A stretch of DNA of 64,000 bases from positions 64,814 to 128,813 of the forward strand of contig CAUYUJ010017856.1 of the NCBI GenBank assembly GCA_963575745.1, in the 5' to 3' direction. The notes beneath the pieces were generated by a model. The model ran no database searches, had not been told where the DNA came from, and was given only the letters and a program-made list of their open reading frames with translations. A program made the position numbers and the translations under genes. The stretch comes from Prorocentrum cordatum. Its lineage: Eukaryota; Sar; Dinophyceae; Prorocentrales; Prorocentraceae. How positions within the stretch are numbered: position 1 is the first letter of the stretch; each line of letters opens with the position of its first letter. Positions 33,482 through 44,229 of this stretch are shown here, one piece after another.

Positions 33482-34970
33482 TCCCTGTCGGAGACCCCGT
33501 GGACCTCACTCCCGTAGTAGTAGCCTAGTAGGGGCCCAGTGACAAACAGCTTCCTGGAGTGCCTACCTATGGCCTGTCGTATCTTCTGCAGTCGTTTAGT
33601 CTTGTGCTTCAGCGTGAGCATGCGAAGCTTGAAAATCTTCGACCGATTCGGGGCCCGTCGGGGCCGTCCCGAGGTGCGATCGATCCCAAGGTTTGCTGCA
33701 GAAGAAAACCCGCTTGCCAGCTAGAGCTCCCAGTCGCTTGCGGAGAGCAACAGCAACGTGCCGATGAGAAGCCGCGAGGTTGGCCTTCTCATGTGAAATA
33801 CTGCCTCTGATACCATTCACTATGGCACCGTGCAGGGAGGTGGCCGCCTCGGATAGGTCATATACAACTTCTGAAACGGTACCGACAGTCGAGACCCCGT
33901 AATCATCGATGTAAACGTCCAGCGAAACTGTATTCGGGATTCCTGCCGAGTCGAGGGGCCCTATGATGAATATCCTGACCATCGTAGTGGCAAAAGGGCA
34001 TCCTGCAACAACTCCATTCACCACAAAAAGGGGCCTCGCAAGATCTGACCCATGGTGATGAAACGAGCGTTGCGATACATGGCTACCACCACCCTCGCAA
34101 CAGACATATTGAAACCATATTGCGCACAACGGTGGAGGAGGAGGTCGAGGTTGATAGACTCGAAACATTTCACCAGGTCCCACAACAAAATAGCCGAGAC
34201 CTTATCATCATTCACAGCAACCTCTCCCTTCACCGACTGCCGCCACACCACGTCAGTAGACGAGGCGAACTTGCCAGCTGCAAAAAACGGCCGTCGATTA
34301 TCCTCCTCCCATCTGGTGGCATATCCTCTCCTCCCCTTCCCCCAAAGACGGTAGATAGAAGAGAAGAGGCGCCGAACGCCTCAAGCCTGCTTGCCAATGA
34401 GAGACATAACCGTAACTGCCGCCTGCTTGGGAGTGAGACTGCTTACCTCCATAGCAGAGTAGATAACGAAAAGGAGATCGAGGGATTCATCCGACATCGA
34501 CGCGAAGTGGCGCATGTGGAACCCGTCGATAGAGGTAGCCGTGCCTTTCGAAAACTTTCGACTGCAAGCCCGAAGCTCATCAGGAGAGGTCGAGGAAGCG
34601 GAGGTAGAGGCTGGAAAGTGTCCGTAGCCCGTGGCGTGCAAGTGCGAGCGTGCCACAGCTCCGGATACTGCGCAGCCTGAGCGTCGAGGAGAGCCTGGGG
34701 GTCAGCCACGACGACATCATTCGACAACAAAGCCGTAGTAGGAGCCCACGGTGTAAAGCCACGGACAACAGAGTGGGCACGCTTTGCCCCAGCTTCAACT
34801 TTATCTAGGAGCCACTGCTTCCAACCTGCCAAAGCCTCCTGCTGTGCAATCGCCTCAGCAGCCGCAACTGCCACATCTAGATCCGCACAGATCGATTCGC
34901 AGTTCACCTGGCTGAAAGGCTGCTCCACAGCTGCGCGGACTTCATCATGCCAGCGCTGGTGATGCACCAA
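33440..34970 (-). pseudogene. LINE reverse transcriptase, frame-shifted
   Basis: Consecutive minus-strand frames give one decayed protein. 34970-34600: helical N-terminal part (WKQWLLDKVEAGAKRAHSVV). 34600-34381: SIDGFHMRHFASMSDESLDL and TPKQAAVTVMSLIGKQ. 34355-34055: GYATRWEEDNRR, RT motif A LLWDLVKCFESINLD. 34075-33610: motif B GVVAGCPFATTMVR and catalytic VYIDDYG (33899-33916). 33620-33440: thumb-like KRLQKIRQAIGRHSRKL. Four or more frame changes (near 34600, 34380, 34055 and 33610) separate them, plus one into the RNase H frame near 33450. F/YIDD with RNase H downstream indicates a non-LTR retrotransposon. Confidence 0.8.
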
Positions 34971-34973
34971 GCC

Positions 34974-35168
34974 TTATCTCAAGAACGACGGAGGTGCACA
35001 AATAGTTGAACGAAGAACGCCAGCCTGACACTGCACACAGGTGTCGGAAGCCCCGCAGTGAAGTGAGATGTACGTTCGAAACTTTAGATGAAGCCACTTG
35101 ATAGCATAGAATAAAGGCTGGCGCGTTGGAGGCTTCCTGTCCTGCTCCAACACCAGCGCCCAGTACAT
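34974..35168 (-). pseudogene. Probable 5' remnant of the LINE ORF
   Basis: A frame of 64 codons with plausible composition (QPLFYAIKWLHLKFRTYISL, CAPPSFLR) sits just upstream of the LINE N-terminal part and next to a GGA array. Sequence beyond about 35177 is GGA repeat, so the LINE appears truncated at its 5' end here. No domain is recognised. Confidence 0.4.
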
Positions 35169-35176
35169 CTGTGGGG

Positions 35177-35380
35177 CCTTGGCCCAGGAGGAGGAGGAGG
35201 AGGACGAGGAGGAGGAGGAGGAGGAGGAGGAGGAGGAGGAGGAGGAGGAGGAGGAGGAGGAGGAGGAGGAGGAGGAGGAGGAGGGTGGAGGAGGAGGAGG
35301 AAGGAGGAGGAGGAGGAGTGAGGAGGTGGAGGTGGAGGAGGGGGAGGGGAGGAGGAGGGGGAGGAGGGAGGGGGGATGAG
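35177..35380. repeat. (GGA)n array
   Basis: GAG/GGA trinucleotides, purest at 35216-35282. GGA runs on the plus strand border both outer ends of the LINE remnant (22928-22973 and here), so the LINE may have inserted into, or been engulfed by, one GGA array. Confidence 0.93.
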
Positions 35381-35859
35381 GAGTAGGCAGAGCTGGCCCC
35401 CATCAGAGAGCGGCCACCGTCCTGGCGCGGTCTTCGTCGAGGTCCACGCGGGCCACTGGCCACGCGCGGCAGGGCGAGAGCGGCGAGGTCTCTTCTCGCC
35501 ACCCCTCGACGAGAACAACGCACGGCACAGCCAGAGACGGTCGGAGGTTTGCGCGGTCTCCCCGGGCCGGCGCTGGGGCCCCCCTGGCGCCGACCCGAGG
35601 CATCTGCGCGGACCCCGCGCCCGTTCTCTGGCCGTCTGGCCCAGGCTGGGCTCGCCTGGGCGGCACAGCGCCGGAGGCGCACGAGGCCTCGGGCGGCGGC
35701 CGGTGGCCGACCGAGCGCGTCGAGCTCTGCACGGCCGGGCCGCCGGGCGCCCAGGAGGCGCCGAGGGCGACCGTGGGCCCGTGAGGGCGACGAGATCTGC
35801 ACCCATCCACTGCTCCTGGCCAGGCCCATCCTGGGCCCGGGAGCTGTGTATACCCCGTC
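35381..35859. other. GC-rich spacer without recognised gene
   Basis: Open frames occur on both strands with Arg/Pro/Gly/Ala composition. No domain is recognised. The segment ends at an assembly gap, so any gene here could be cut. Confidence 0.4.
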
Positions 35860-35959
35860 NNNNNNNNNNNNNNNNNNNNNNNNNNNNNNNNNNNNNNNNN
35901 NNNNNNNNNNNNNNNNNNNNNNNNNNNNNNNNNNNNNNNNNNNNNNNNNNNNNNNNNNN
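35860..35959. other. Assembly gap (100 N)
   Basis: Exactly 100 unknown bases. The round length suggests a placeholder of unknown true size. Satellite copy 2 begins on its right edge. Confidence 1.
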
Positions 35960-35961
35960 TC

Positions 35962-37095
35962 TACCGCTGTGGCGGAAAAATTGTGTCTGGTGGTTCACAA
36001 CCGGTTCGAACCCCACCCCCCCCCCCCCCTCCGGAAAACCGGGGGGGGTCACTACCGGTTCGAACCCCTTTCCCCCCCCCCCCAGTTCATCATGAAAAGG
36101 GGGGGGGGTCACTACCGGTTCGTCGAACCCCCCCCCTCCCCCCCTCGAAAACCGAGTGGGGGTGCGGACAGTGGTGGGGACGGTGTTGGTGGGGACAGTG
36201 GTGAGGGGACAGCGGGACAGTGGTGGGGACAATGGGACAGTGGGACAGTGGTGGGGACGGTGGTGGTGGGGACAGTGGTGGGGACAATGGCGGGAACAGG
36301 GGGGACAGTGGACAGTGGTGGGGACGGTGGTGGTGGGGACAGTGGTGTGGGCACAGTGGGAATGAGGTGGAAACAGTGGGACAGCGGAGGGTACAATGGT
36401 GGTGGGGACAGTGGTGAAGGCGGTGGCGAGGACGGCGGTGGGACAATGGGACAGAGGTACAGTGGGGACAGTGGTGGGGACAGTGGGGACAGTGGTGGGA
36501 ACAGTGGGACAGCTCAGTGGGACAGCGGCGGAGTCGGTGGGACAGGGGGGACAGTGGGGATAGTCGGGCAGTGGTTGGGGCCATGGAGACAGTGGGGAGA
36601 GTGGAACCGTGGTGGGAACAGTGGTGGGGACAGTGGGGACAGTGCGACAGTGGTGGGGGCACTGGTGGGGACACAGTGGGGACAGTGGTGGTGAGGACAG
36701 TGGTGCTGGGAACAACAGTGGGGGATGTGATGCGGACGGTGGTAGGGACCGGGAGTCGTTTGCTGGCGGTGAGTGGGGGGGGTGGGGAGGGGTTCGAACC
36801 GGCAGTGACCCCTCCTCCGGTTTTCAAAGGGGGGGGGTTCGAACCGGTAACTTGACCCTCCCCAGTTTCCGGATCCGGAGGAGGGGGGGGGGAGGGGTTC
36901 GAACTGTAGTGACACCCCCGGTTTTCGAGGGGGACGGGGGGGGGTTAGGGGAGGGGGCGGGTATTGCCGGGGGTGAAGGGGGGGGGTCCAGCAGGGGCGG
37001 GGGGATTTTCGGAGGGGGGGGGGGCGACCCCCAGGTTCCGGAGGAAAAGGTTGGCAATTTTCCACAGTAGAGCGGCGGTGGATCACGCTCACGCT
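35962..37095. repeat. G-rich GACAGTGGTGGG satellite block, copy 2
   Basis: Starts CTACCGCTGTGGCGGAAAA next to the gap and ends TTTTCCACAGTAGAGCGGC. It has the same order as 231-1325: GGTTCGAACC boxes (36002, 36056, 36116), GACAGTGGTGGG core (36165-36770), then boxes again (36790, 36838, 36897). Long segments of core match copy 1 nearly base for base, so the two arose by a recent duplication or transposition. Confidence 0.8.
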
Positions 37096-37476
37096 CTCTC
37101 ATATATATCGATCTATTCCTGTTGTGTCGGCGATGCGGCGCGATCCTCCGACACCATCTGCTCCGACCCCATCTAGGAGGCCTCTGTCTTATGGGCCCCA
37201 GAGCCGCCAAGAACCAGCTGTGAACGGGGCCTCTGGGACTCCATGCCGTAAGCCCACGCACGGCGTCGGGGGTCCGGCCGTCTCTCGTGCGGAGCGCGCC
37301 GCGTGGGTGCTGTTGGGATGCATGCCTGTGGCCACGAGTCCCGGCTGGCCCCTCTGGGGAGTCATGACGCGCCCCTTCGGGGTGCCTTTTGGGGTGCTCC
37401 CAGGGGGCCTTCTGGGGGCGCGTTGGGGTTCTCCTTCCCTCGCCCCTCTGCCTCTTCCTCTTCGTTCTGCTTCTCC

Positions 37477-37595
37477 TCCTCCTTCTCCTCCTTCTCTTCC
37501 TCTCCTCTTCTTCTTCCGCCTCCTTCCTCTCCTCCTCCTCCTCCTCCTCCTCTTCCTCCTCCTCCTCCTCCTCCTCCTCCTGTCCTCTCCTCCTC
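37477..37595. repeat. TCC/CTC array
   Basis: About 115 bp of interrupted CTC/CTT, purest at 37531-37580. Confidence 0.85.
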
Positions 37596-37670
37596 CGCCG
37601 TGCTTGGCCCTGGCCTGGCGCCGGATCTGGCCTGGCGTGGCGTGGCCTGGGCCAGGCCTGGTCCGTCCCG

Positions 37671-38256
37671 GGTCCGGACCTAGGGGAACGAAGAATGACT
37701 CGGGGGCCCCCAAACTCACCGCCCACCAAGCCACCCCAACCCAACCCGAAGGCCCCAATTTGCCCTCCATTTCAAGTTTGGGGGGGATCGGGGAACGTTG
37801 AGAAAACACACATGAAGCCCGTACCCCCCCCAACCCGAAATTCGGGTCTTCGGGTTGGGTTGGGGTGGTTTGGTAGGTAGTCACAAACGGGGTGGTGACC
37901 ACACCGTGTGGTGAGTCGGTGGGGATTCGGGGTCACCGCGCGGTTTTGGGACTCGGGTCGTTCTCCGAGGATGTCTCGGGCGACTGGAGCCTCCGGGGTC
38001 CCAAGACCGTGTGGTGACGGACCGTGCGGTGAGGTCTCTTGGGGTTCCGAGGGGAACGAATAATGGCATAAAACATAAAAACTCGGAGGCCTGCGCGGAT
38101 TGCTTGGATCTGCGCTGGACCCCCCTCCCTGGCGCGCGGAGCGCGCCAGGGGCGGCGCCGGAGGCGCCGCCAGGGGGCCTCAGCGCCGATCCGAGAAATC
38201 CGCGCGGACCTCAAGAGTTTTTATGTTTATGCCATTCTTCGTTTCCGTAGGTCCGG
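37671..38256. mobile_element. Foldback element with nested MITE D
   Basis: Outer arms: GGTCCGGACCTAGGGGAACG AAGAATG at the left, CATTCTTCGTTTCCGTAGGT CCGG at the right. An inner copy of the arm at 38050-38110 (GGGGAACGAATAATGGCATA) pairs with 38185-38250 (TATGCCATTCTTCGTTTCC), both including AAACATAAAAACTC. Between them lies a GC hairpin (38118-38175). The first half holds a copy of MITE family D (37724-37876). No coding capacity; target duplications are not clear. Confidence 0.6.
37724..37876. mobile_element. MITE family D, copy 1 (nested)
   Basis: Inverted ends ACCAAGCCACCCCAACCCAA and TTGGGTTGGGGTGGTTTGGT bracket about 90 bp that includes AACCCGAAATTCGGGTCTTC. The second copy is 46299-46453. 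Both copies share a few bases beyond the obvious ends (GGTAGTCAC at the right), so exact borders and the target duplication (possibly TA) are uncertain. Confidence 0.65.
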
Positions 38257-38617
38257 CCCGGGTCTGGTGGTGCCCTGCTCGGACGCCTGGGGGGGAAGAC
38301 TACCACAGCGGAAGCGGGTTCTGAGGGACACGGGTCGTGAGGGTTTTCGCCGTTTTCGGGCTCCTGGGGCCTTCCACGGACCCCGAGAGTGTCAGAAGAT
38401 TCCTCCTCCTCTCTCCCTCCCACTCTCTCACGATGGGTATACACCCCAGCTCAGAGTCAAGGACATTTCACGCGAAGAGAATCGCTTCACTCCAGGCGTT
38501 CTGTGGAACAGGCGTCCAGGTCCAGATGTACGGAGATCCCACGAAGACAAGCTCCCAGAAATCGCCCAGGGGCCAGCCCAGATTCTCGATGTTCTGGATT
38601 GACATTTGGAGCCCTCG

Positions 38618-38700
38618 AGAGTTCACGCTTTCTCCTCCTCCTCCCCCTCCTCCTCCTCCTCCTCCTCCTCCTCTTCGTCCTCCTCAGCCTCCTCCTTCGC
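38618..38700. repeat. Short CTC array
   Basis: Interrupted CTC, about 80 bp. DNA at 38257-38617 between the foldback element and this array shows no gene. Confidence 0.8.
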
Positions 38701-38879
38701 CCCGTCCTCCGCCCCGTCCACGAGATGTCTGGTGGGTGTTTTTTCATGCGCACGTTTCCATGCGCGAGCTAGCGACATGATGCTCGCAGAAGCTCGAGCC
38801 GCACCGGCGGGAAGGCTTGTCTCGTCTGGATCCAGGATTATTGCTACAGCCCCTTAGCCAAGCTGAGAGTTGTGGCCTT

Positions 38880-38951
38880 GGGCACGACGACGGCGACGGC
38901 GACGACGACGAACGGCGACGGCGGCGGCGACGACGGCGGCGACGGCGGCGG

Positions 38952-38998
<47 letters not shown>

Positions 38999-39143
38999 AA
39001 GACGGCGGCGCACCGCGCGCGGTGTCGCCCCGCCCCGCCCCGCTGGCGCGAAGGCTCCCCGGGCGGCCCCCCGTCGCCGGGCCTGGCGCACCACGCGCTG
39101 CGGCACCTCATGCAGGAGAGCCGCGTGCGGCCCACCGGCGCTG

Positions 39144-39179
<36 letters not shown>

Positions 39180-39251
39180 TCGTCGCCGCCGCCGCCGCTG
39201 TCGTCGCCGTCGTCGTCGTCGCCGCCGCCACCGCCGCTGTCGTCGTCGCCG

Positions 39252-39291
<40 letters not shown>

Positions 39292-39746
39292 TCGTCGTCG
39301 TCGTCGTTGGTGTCGTCGTCGTCGTCGCCGTCGTCGTCGACGTCGTCGTCACCGTCTTAGTCGTCGCTGTCGTCGCCGTTGTAGTTGGCGCCGTCTCCGT
39401 CGTCGTTGTCGTCGTCGTCGCCGTCGTCATCGTCGCTGTCTCCGTTGTCGTCGACGTCGGTGTCGTCGACGTCGTCGTCGTCTTTGCGGTCATCGCCGTC
39501 ATAGTAGTCTACGTCGTCGTCATAGTAGTCTAAGTCGTCGCCGCTGTCATCGTTCTTTTCGTAGTTGTCGTCTTCGTCGTCGTCGCTGTCATCTTCCCCG
39601 TCGTAGTCGTCATCCTCGTCATCGTCTCCGTCGTCGCCGTCGTCGTCGTCCTCGTAGTCGCTGTCGTCGCCGTGGTAGTCGTCGCTGTCTCCGTTGGCGT
39701 CGTCGTCGTTGTCGTCGCCGTCGTCGTAGTCGCTGTAGTCGCCGTT

Positions 39747-39811
<65 letters not shown>

Positions 39812-40005
39812 CGTCGCCGTCGTTGTAGTCGCCGTCGTCGTCACCGTCGCCGTCGTCGTAGTCGCTGTCGTCGCCGTCCGTCGTAGTCGTCGCTGTCTCT
39901 GTTGTCGTCGTAGTCGCTGTCGTCGCCGTCGTCTTCGCTGTCTCCGTTGTCGTTGTCGTCGTCGCCGTTGTCGCTATCGTCGTCGTCGCTGTCTCCGTTG
40001 TTGAA
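38880..40005. repeat. GAC/GGC and (GTC)n arrays, about 1.1 kb
   Basis: GACGGC-type trinucleotides (38884-39008), a GC-rich interval to 39140, then GTC/GCC arrays with TTG, TAG and CTC variants to 40005. On the minus strand the frame reads as Thr/Ala runs. No gene. Confidence 0.93.
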
Positions 40006-40159
40006 CATTTTTTCTTCTTAAGAATAATTATTGTTGGGACCCCTGGTGCGCGCCCCCCCCGCCGCGCCTAGGCCGCAGCCACGTTTTCATCATTTTCGTG
40101 AGGAAGCCTCAGGCAAAACGATGTGTACCAGATCCGGTTGTTTTGTTGTCCCCCGCTTT

Positions 40160-40450
40160 CCCTTGCAAAAAATAAGCTAAAGTGGACATTTCTTGTTCTA
40201 ACATATCCAAACTTCAAGAATCCCTTGCAAAAAATAAGGTAAAGTGGACATTCGCGCGCGCAAGACGAAATCCTTCCAAAACCTTAGTTTTCGTAACGCT
40301 TTTAACATAAAAACATCAAAAAACCAATGGTTTTTCAAAAAAAAATTCAAAATTTCATCCCGCGCGCTCTTGCGGATTCGTAGGAAACCCAACACTTTTT
40401 AAACATTTCTGTCAAACGGGCTTTTGCGAGCAACTTTTTCGAACTTCTGC
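40160..40450. repeat. Dispersed A/T-rich repeat E, copy 1
   Basis: A/T-rich DNA with CCCTTGCAAAAAATAAG twice (40170 and 40222), TTGTTCTAACATA, then CGCGCGCGCAAGACGAAATC and CAATGGTTTTTC. The same ordered motifs occur at 58180-58690. Its composition contrasts sharply with the GC-rich surroundings. No protein frame is conserved. Confidence 0.6.
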
Positions 40451-40762
40451 AACAACGGTTGCGCACCTGCCAGGGCCATCATCCCTGTCAAATAATACCA
40501 TGCGGGACACATTCGTTTTTTCTTCGCGCGCGCACGCCGTCGTCGTCGGCCGCGGGGCCCTGAATAGTAGCCACGGTCGTCCGCATGCCACGAAGTGAAG
40601 TGTCCGAACGTCATAGGGCGGGAAGCTGGGTGTGGGTGGTGGCGAAGAGTCGTTTGGAAATTTGGTAGAGCTTGAACCGGCCCCCCCACAAAGTGGGGGT
40701 ATTGCCCGCCTCCTATGAAAACCCTGGCACTGGTGAGAACGGAGTGTCCCCACGTGCTAGTA

Positions 40763-40764
<2 letters not shown>

Positions 40765-40813
<49 letters not shown>

Positions 40814-40816
40814 GCC
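40765..40816. repeat. (TTG)n array
   Basis: About 17 TTG units, followed by TTGCCGTTACTGTTGCC. Confidence 0.95.
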
Positions 40817-40895
40817 GTTACTGTTGCCTTTTTCCCGGAAAGGGCCTGAGCCCAGGGTTCTCTTTTAGTTGGTTTCCCCCCGGTTTTGACGGCTG

Positions 40896-41390
40896 TAGGG
40901 CCGGCGAATTTCTTTTGCGATAAATAACGAGGTCGCGTAGGGCCGGCGAATCAAAATTTGAGGATGTCTCGAGCGAAACGCTAGTTTTTCAGAATTTGTT
41001 GAGGATGTCTCGAGCGAAACCCTTGTTTTGTGTTATAGATTGTTTTTTCCTGGGGACATGATTTCTGAGGATCTCTCAAGTGGATTGCTTGTTTTCACGT
41101 GCCCAGGTCTTGAGGATGTCTCGAGCGAGACGCTTGGTTTCACGCCTCCAGGTGGCCCAGACAGATGTCTAGCATGAGGATTTGTTGAGGATTTCTCGAA
41201 CCAGAGGCTTGTTTTCACGTGTCCAGGTCGCCCAGGCGGATGTCTAGCATGAGTATTTGTTGAGGATGTCTCGAGCGAGACGCTTGTTTGCACGTGTCCA
41301 GGTTGCCCAGGCGGATGTCTAGCATGAGGATGTGCTGACAACGTCTTGAGCGAAACGCGTGTTTTCACGTGTCCAGGTCGCCCAGGCACA
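40896..41390. repeat. 75-bp tandem minisatellite
   Basis: Units begin GAGGATGTCTCGAGCGAGAC and continue TTTTCACGTGTCCAGGTCGC, then GGCGGATGTCTAGCATGAG. Full units start at about 41112, 41186, 41261 and 41336; shorter, diverged ones at 40962, 40999 and 41068. Two GTAGGGCCGGCGAAT boxes (40897 and 40938) precede them and resemble the right end of repeat F. Confidence 0.8.
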
Positions 41391-42214
41391 GCACAGCCCT
41401 CGGCACGGTACATCAATATCGATACCCTTAGCATTGCAGCCTGGCATGTTGCCTGGCACGTTCCGCGGAGCGTCCCGTGGCGAGTCCCCCTGGCACGTCG
41501 CGCGGTGCACGTCCATTGGCACGTTCCGTAGCGCGTCCCCTTGGCACGTCCCGCGGTGCGTCCCCATGGCACGTCCCCTGGCACGTCGCCTGGCGCGTCC
41601 CTTGGGACGTTCCGCGGCGCGTCCTCCTGGCATGTTCCCTCTGTCGATTAGTTCTGGGGCAGCTACCATCTGCTCAGGCAGCTCGAGCTTACGATCCAGA
41701 TCAGTTCAGTGAGGACTCGGATGCCAGGGAGGACTCGATTTACAAGGCTATATGGAGCACAATTGCGGCATGGCACATCGCAGTTCAGCACGGCCCAGCA
41801 CAGCACAGCCGTCGGCACGGTACATCAAGATCGATACACTCAACTATGCACCTTGGCGCGTTCCGTGGCGAGTCCACCTGGCACGTCGCGCGGCGCGTCC
41901 CCTGGCACGTCCCTCGGCACGTCCATTGGCACGTTCCGTAGCGCGTCCCCTTGGCACGTCCCGCGGTGCGTCCCCATGGCACGTCCCCTGGCACGTCGCC
42001 TGGCGCGTCCCTTGGGACGTTCCGCGGCGCGTCCTCCTGGCATGTTCCCTCTGTCGATTAGTTCTGGGGCAGCTACCATCTGCTCAGGCAGCTCGAGCTT
42101 ACGCTCCAGATCAGTTCGGTGAGGACTCGGATGCCAGGGAGGACTCGATCCACAACGCTATAGATGGAGCACAATCGCGGCATGGCACATCGCAGTTCAG
42201 CACGGCGTAGCACA
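41391..42214. repeat. Two 412-bp tandem units
   Basis: Unit 1 (41391-41802) and unit 2 (41803-42214) both start GCACAGCC(C/G)TCGGCAC and share a block of CGTCCC-GGCACGTC minisatellite, GTCGATTAGTTCTGGGGCAG, and GAGGACTCGGATGCCAGGG. A third start follows at 42215 but soon diverges. The first part of the units differs most; the second half is nearly identical. Confidence 0.8.
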
Positions 42215-42351
42215 GCACAGCCCTCGGCACAGTACATCATCATCGATACATTCAGCATTGCATGTGCCCGTCGCCCAATCAGGTGTCTTTGAAATGTTGC
42301 AATGCCTTACATTTCTATATTCCTTTCCGGGTTCGTGGGTCGATCATGTTT

Positions 42352-42748
42352 TAATCGCTTCGCTCATTCCGCCGGCCTTGGAGCGCTAATTTGGGGCCTC
42401 TCGGGGCCGTCTTGGGGGCCTCTTGGGGGCTTCTTGGGAGCGTCTTGGGGCTCCTTGGCGGCGTCTTGGGCTCCCTTGGGGCCTCTTGGGGGGCTCTTGG
42501 GGGCCCCTTGGGGCGGGAGGGGGGGTAGTCGATTGCAGCCACCCCCTCGGAGGTCACGATCCTCGTGAGGGGTGGCGAAAAATAGCCTCCCCCCTGGGAT
42601 CGCCCGGGACCCGGCCGGGGGTCGGCCGGGGTAGTTTTCGTCCAGGGGCCCCCACTATAGCAGGGGCCGCCCCGCGCGCGCGAACTAGAAATATTGTTAA
42701 GTAGTTATCGGAGATCTTAGCACGCCTCTGGCCCGTTGGGCCGGCGAA
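42352..42748. repeat. Dispersed repeat F, short copy
   Basis: Starts TCGCTTCGCTCATTCCGCCG and ends CTGGCCCGTTGGGCCGGCGA. The interior is a CTTGGGGGCCT-type minisatellite plus the shared sequence GGAGATCTTAGCACGCCTCT. A longer copy is at 46884-47820. GCCGGC near each end is weakly inverted (TCGCCGGCCC against CCGCCGGCC). It may be a non-autonomous element; the class is unknown. Confidence 0.6.
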
Positions 42749-44100
42749 TTAAGAGGGGAGGAGGTGGGGAGGAGCTGACCTACGGGGGGCTTCAGCGTTG
42801 CTCCGTGCGCCTCCCTGGCATGTCGCCATGTCGCAGCGGCCGTGCTCTTTACCGTCCCCGTCAGCCCCAATTCCGTATGGGCTGGGGGAATTCAGCTTCT
42901 CTCGGAGGCCTCGATGCCCACCGCGTGTAGCGTTTATGAGGAGGAGGACGAGGAGGAGGAGGAGGAGGAAGAAGAAGAGGAGGAGGAGAAGGAAGGGGAC
43001 GAGGGGAAGGAGGAGGAAATTTACGAAAGTACGACGAACTGGAAGGGGATGAAAAAGAGGACGAAGGCGAGCGCGAGAAAGGGGAACGGGGCCCTCACCT
43101 TCATACTCCCGTCTCCTAGCCCTCCGCCTCCCCCTTCCTTCCTTCCTTCCTTCCTTCCTTCCTTCCTTCCTTTCTTCCTTCCTCTCTTTCCCTCAAGAAG
43201 CGCTGATGGCTGCCCGACCCCTGGCATTCGCAGCGCGCTGGCTCTCCAGCGGCAGCATGCGATCTAGCCGCACCCCTGATGGATCCTCCTTCCTCCTTCC
43301 TCTTCCCTGGCGTTCTAAGCGCGCAGTTTCTCCAGCGGCAGCGTGCGATCCAGCTGCGCCCCTGATGATCCTCCTTCCTCCTTCCTCCTCCTTCCTCCTG
43401 CTCCACGGTTTTCCTTTGGAAGGGGTCCCGCTGTCAGCCAGTGGTGTCCCCCAGCGAAGCTGCCAGGCACGCTCTCCTTACAGTTGAATGTTCTTCACAG
43501 ATCCAGCACGTGTGTCACGTCGTTTCGCTGCACTGTTGAGCTATGGAGCAGATCAAGGATCGCAAGTGTTCAGTCGGTCAGTCAGTCAGGCCCTCCTGAG
43601 GCCCTACAGCACGAGGCCTCCTGAGGCCCTCCTGGGAGGAGGAGGAGGGAGGGAGGGAGGAGGGAGGGAGGGAGGAGGGAGGGAGGGAGGGAGGGAGGGA
43701 GGAGGAGGAGGAGGAGGAGGAGGAGGAGGAGGAGGAGGAGGAGGAGGAGGAGGTGGAGGAGGAGGAGGAGGAGGACGAGGAGGTGGTGGAGGAGGAGGAA
43801 TCATGCCCTCCCGAGGCCCTCCCGAGGCCCTCCGCCCTCCCGGGGCCTGCCTGCACGAGGCCCCGCGAGAGCGGGCGCCGCGGTGTGCTCGCCCCTCGGG
43901 GCCGTGCTCCCGGGGCCTGCCGTCGGAGAGAGAGAGAGAGAGCGCGGGGCGCAATCCTCCTCCTCCTCCTCCTCCTCCTCCTCCTCCTCCTCCTCCCGGA
44001 GGGCTCCTGCGTGCTCGAAGGCCCCCCCCCGCCGGTCGGGAAGAGCCCAGCGGACTCGGATCGGGGCCCCTAAGAGACGGGGGTCACGTCGGCTACGCGC
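42749..44100. repeat. GC-rich stretch with GAG, CTTC and GGA arrays
   Basis: GAG/AAG array at 42937-43015, a CTTC tetranucleotide run at 43132-43180, GGAG/GGA at 43636-43800, and CTC at 43957-43995. Two similar segments, GCGCTGGCTCTCCAGCGGCA (43238) and GCGCAGTTTCTCCAGCGGCA (43320), show an approximately 82-bp duplication. No gene is recognised. Confidence 0.7.
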
Positions 44101-44119
44101 AGAGGGGGGCAGGGGGAGG

Positions 44120-44225
44120 GGGGAAGGCTTCTTAGGAGGGGGCTGCTTCTCAGAAGGCTCCAGCCCTACATCTGTAGGCAAGGCCCGCGCCTTCCCAGAA
44201 GCAGCCTCCTTCTGAGAAGCCTTCC
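44120..44225. repeat. Foldback repeat
   Basis: GAAGGCTTCTTAGGAGGGGG CTGCTTCT at the left is the near reverse complement of AGAAGCAGCCTCCTTCTGAG AAGCCTTC at the right, around a smaller hairpin CCTACATCTGTAGG. It has MITE-like form but no clear target duplication. Confidence 0.6.
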
Positions 44226-44229
44226 CCCC

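Noticed and set aside
40962-41390. CRISPR-like array
   Set aside because: Units of 75 bp are homologous throughout, with no repeat-spacer alternation, and the genome is eukaryotic.
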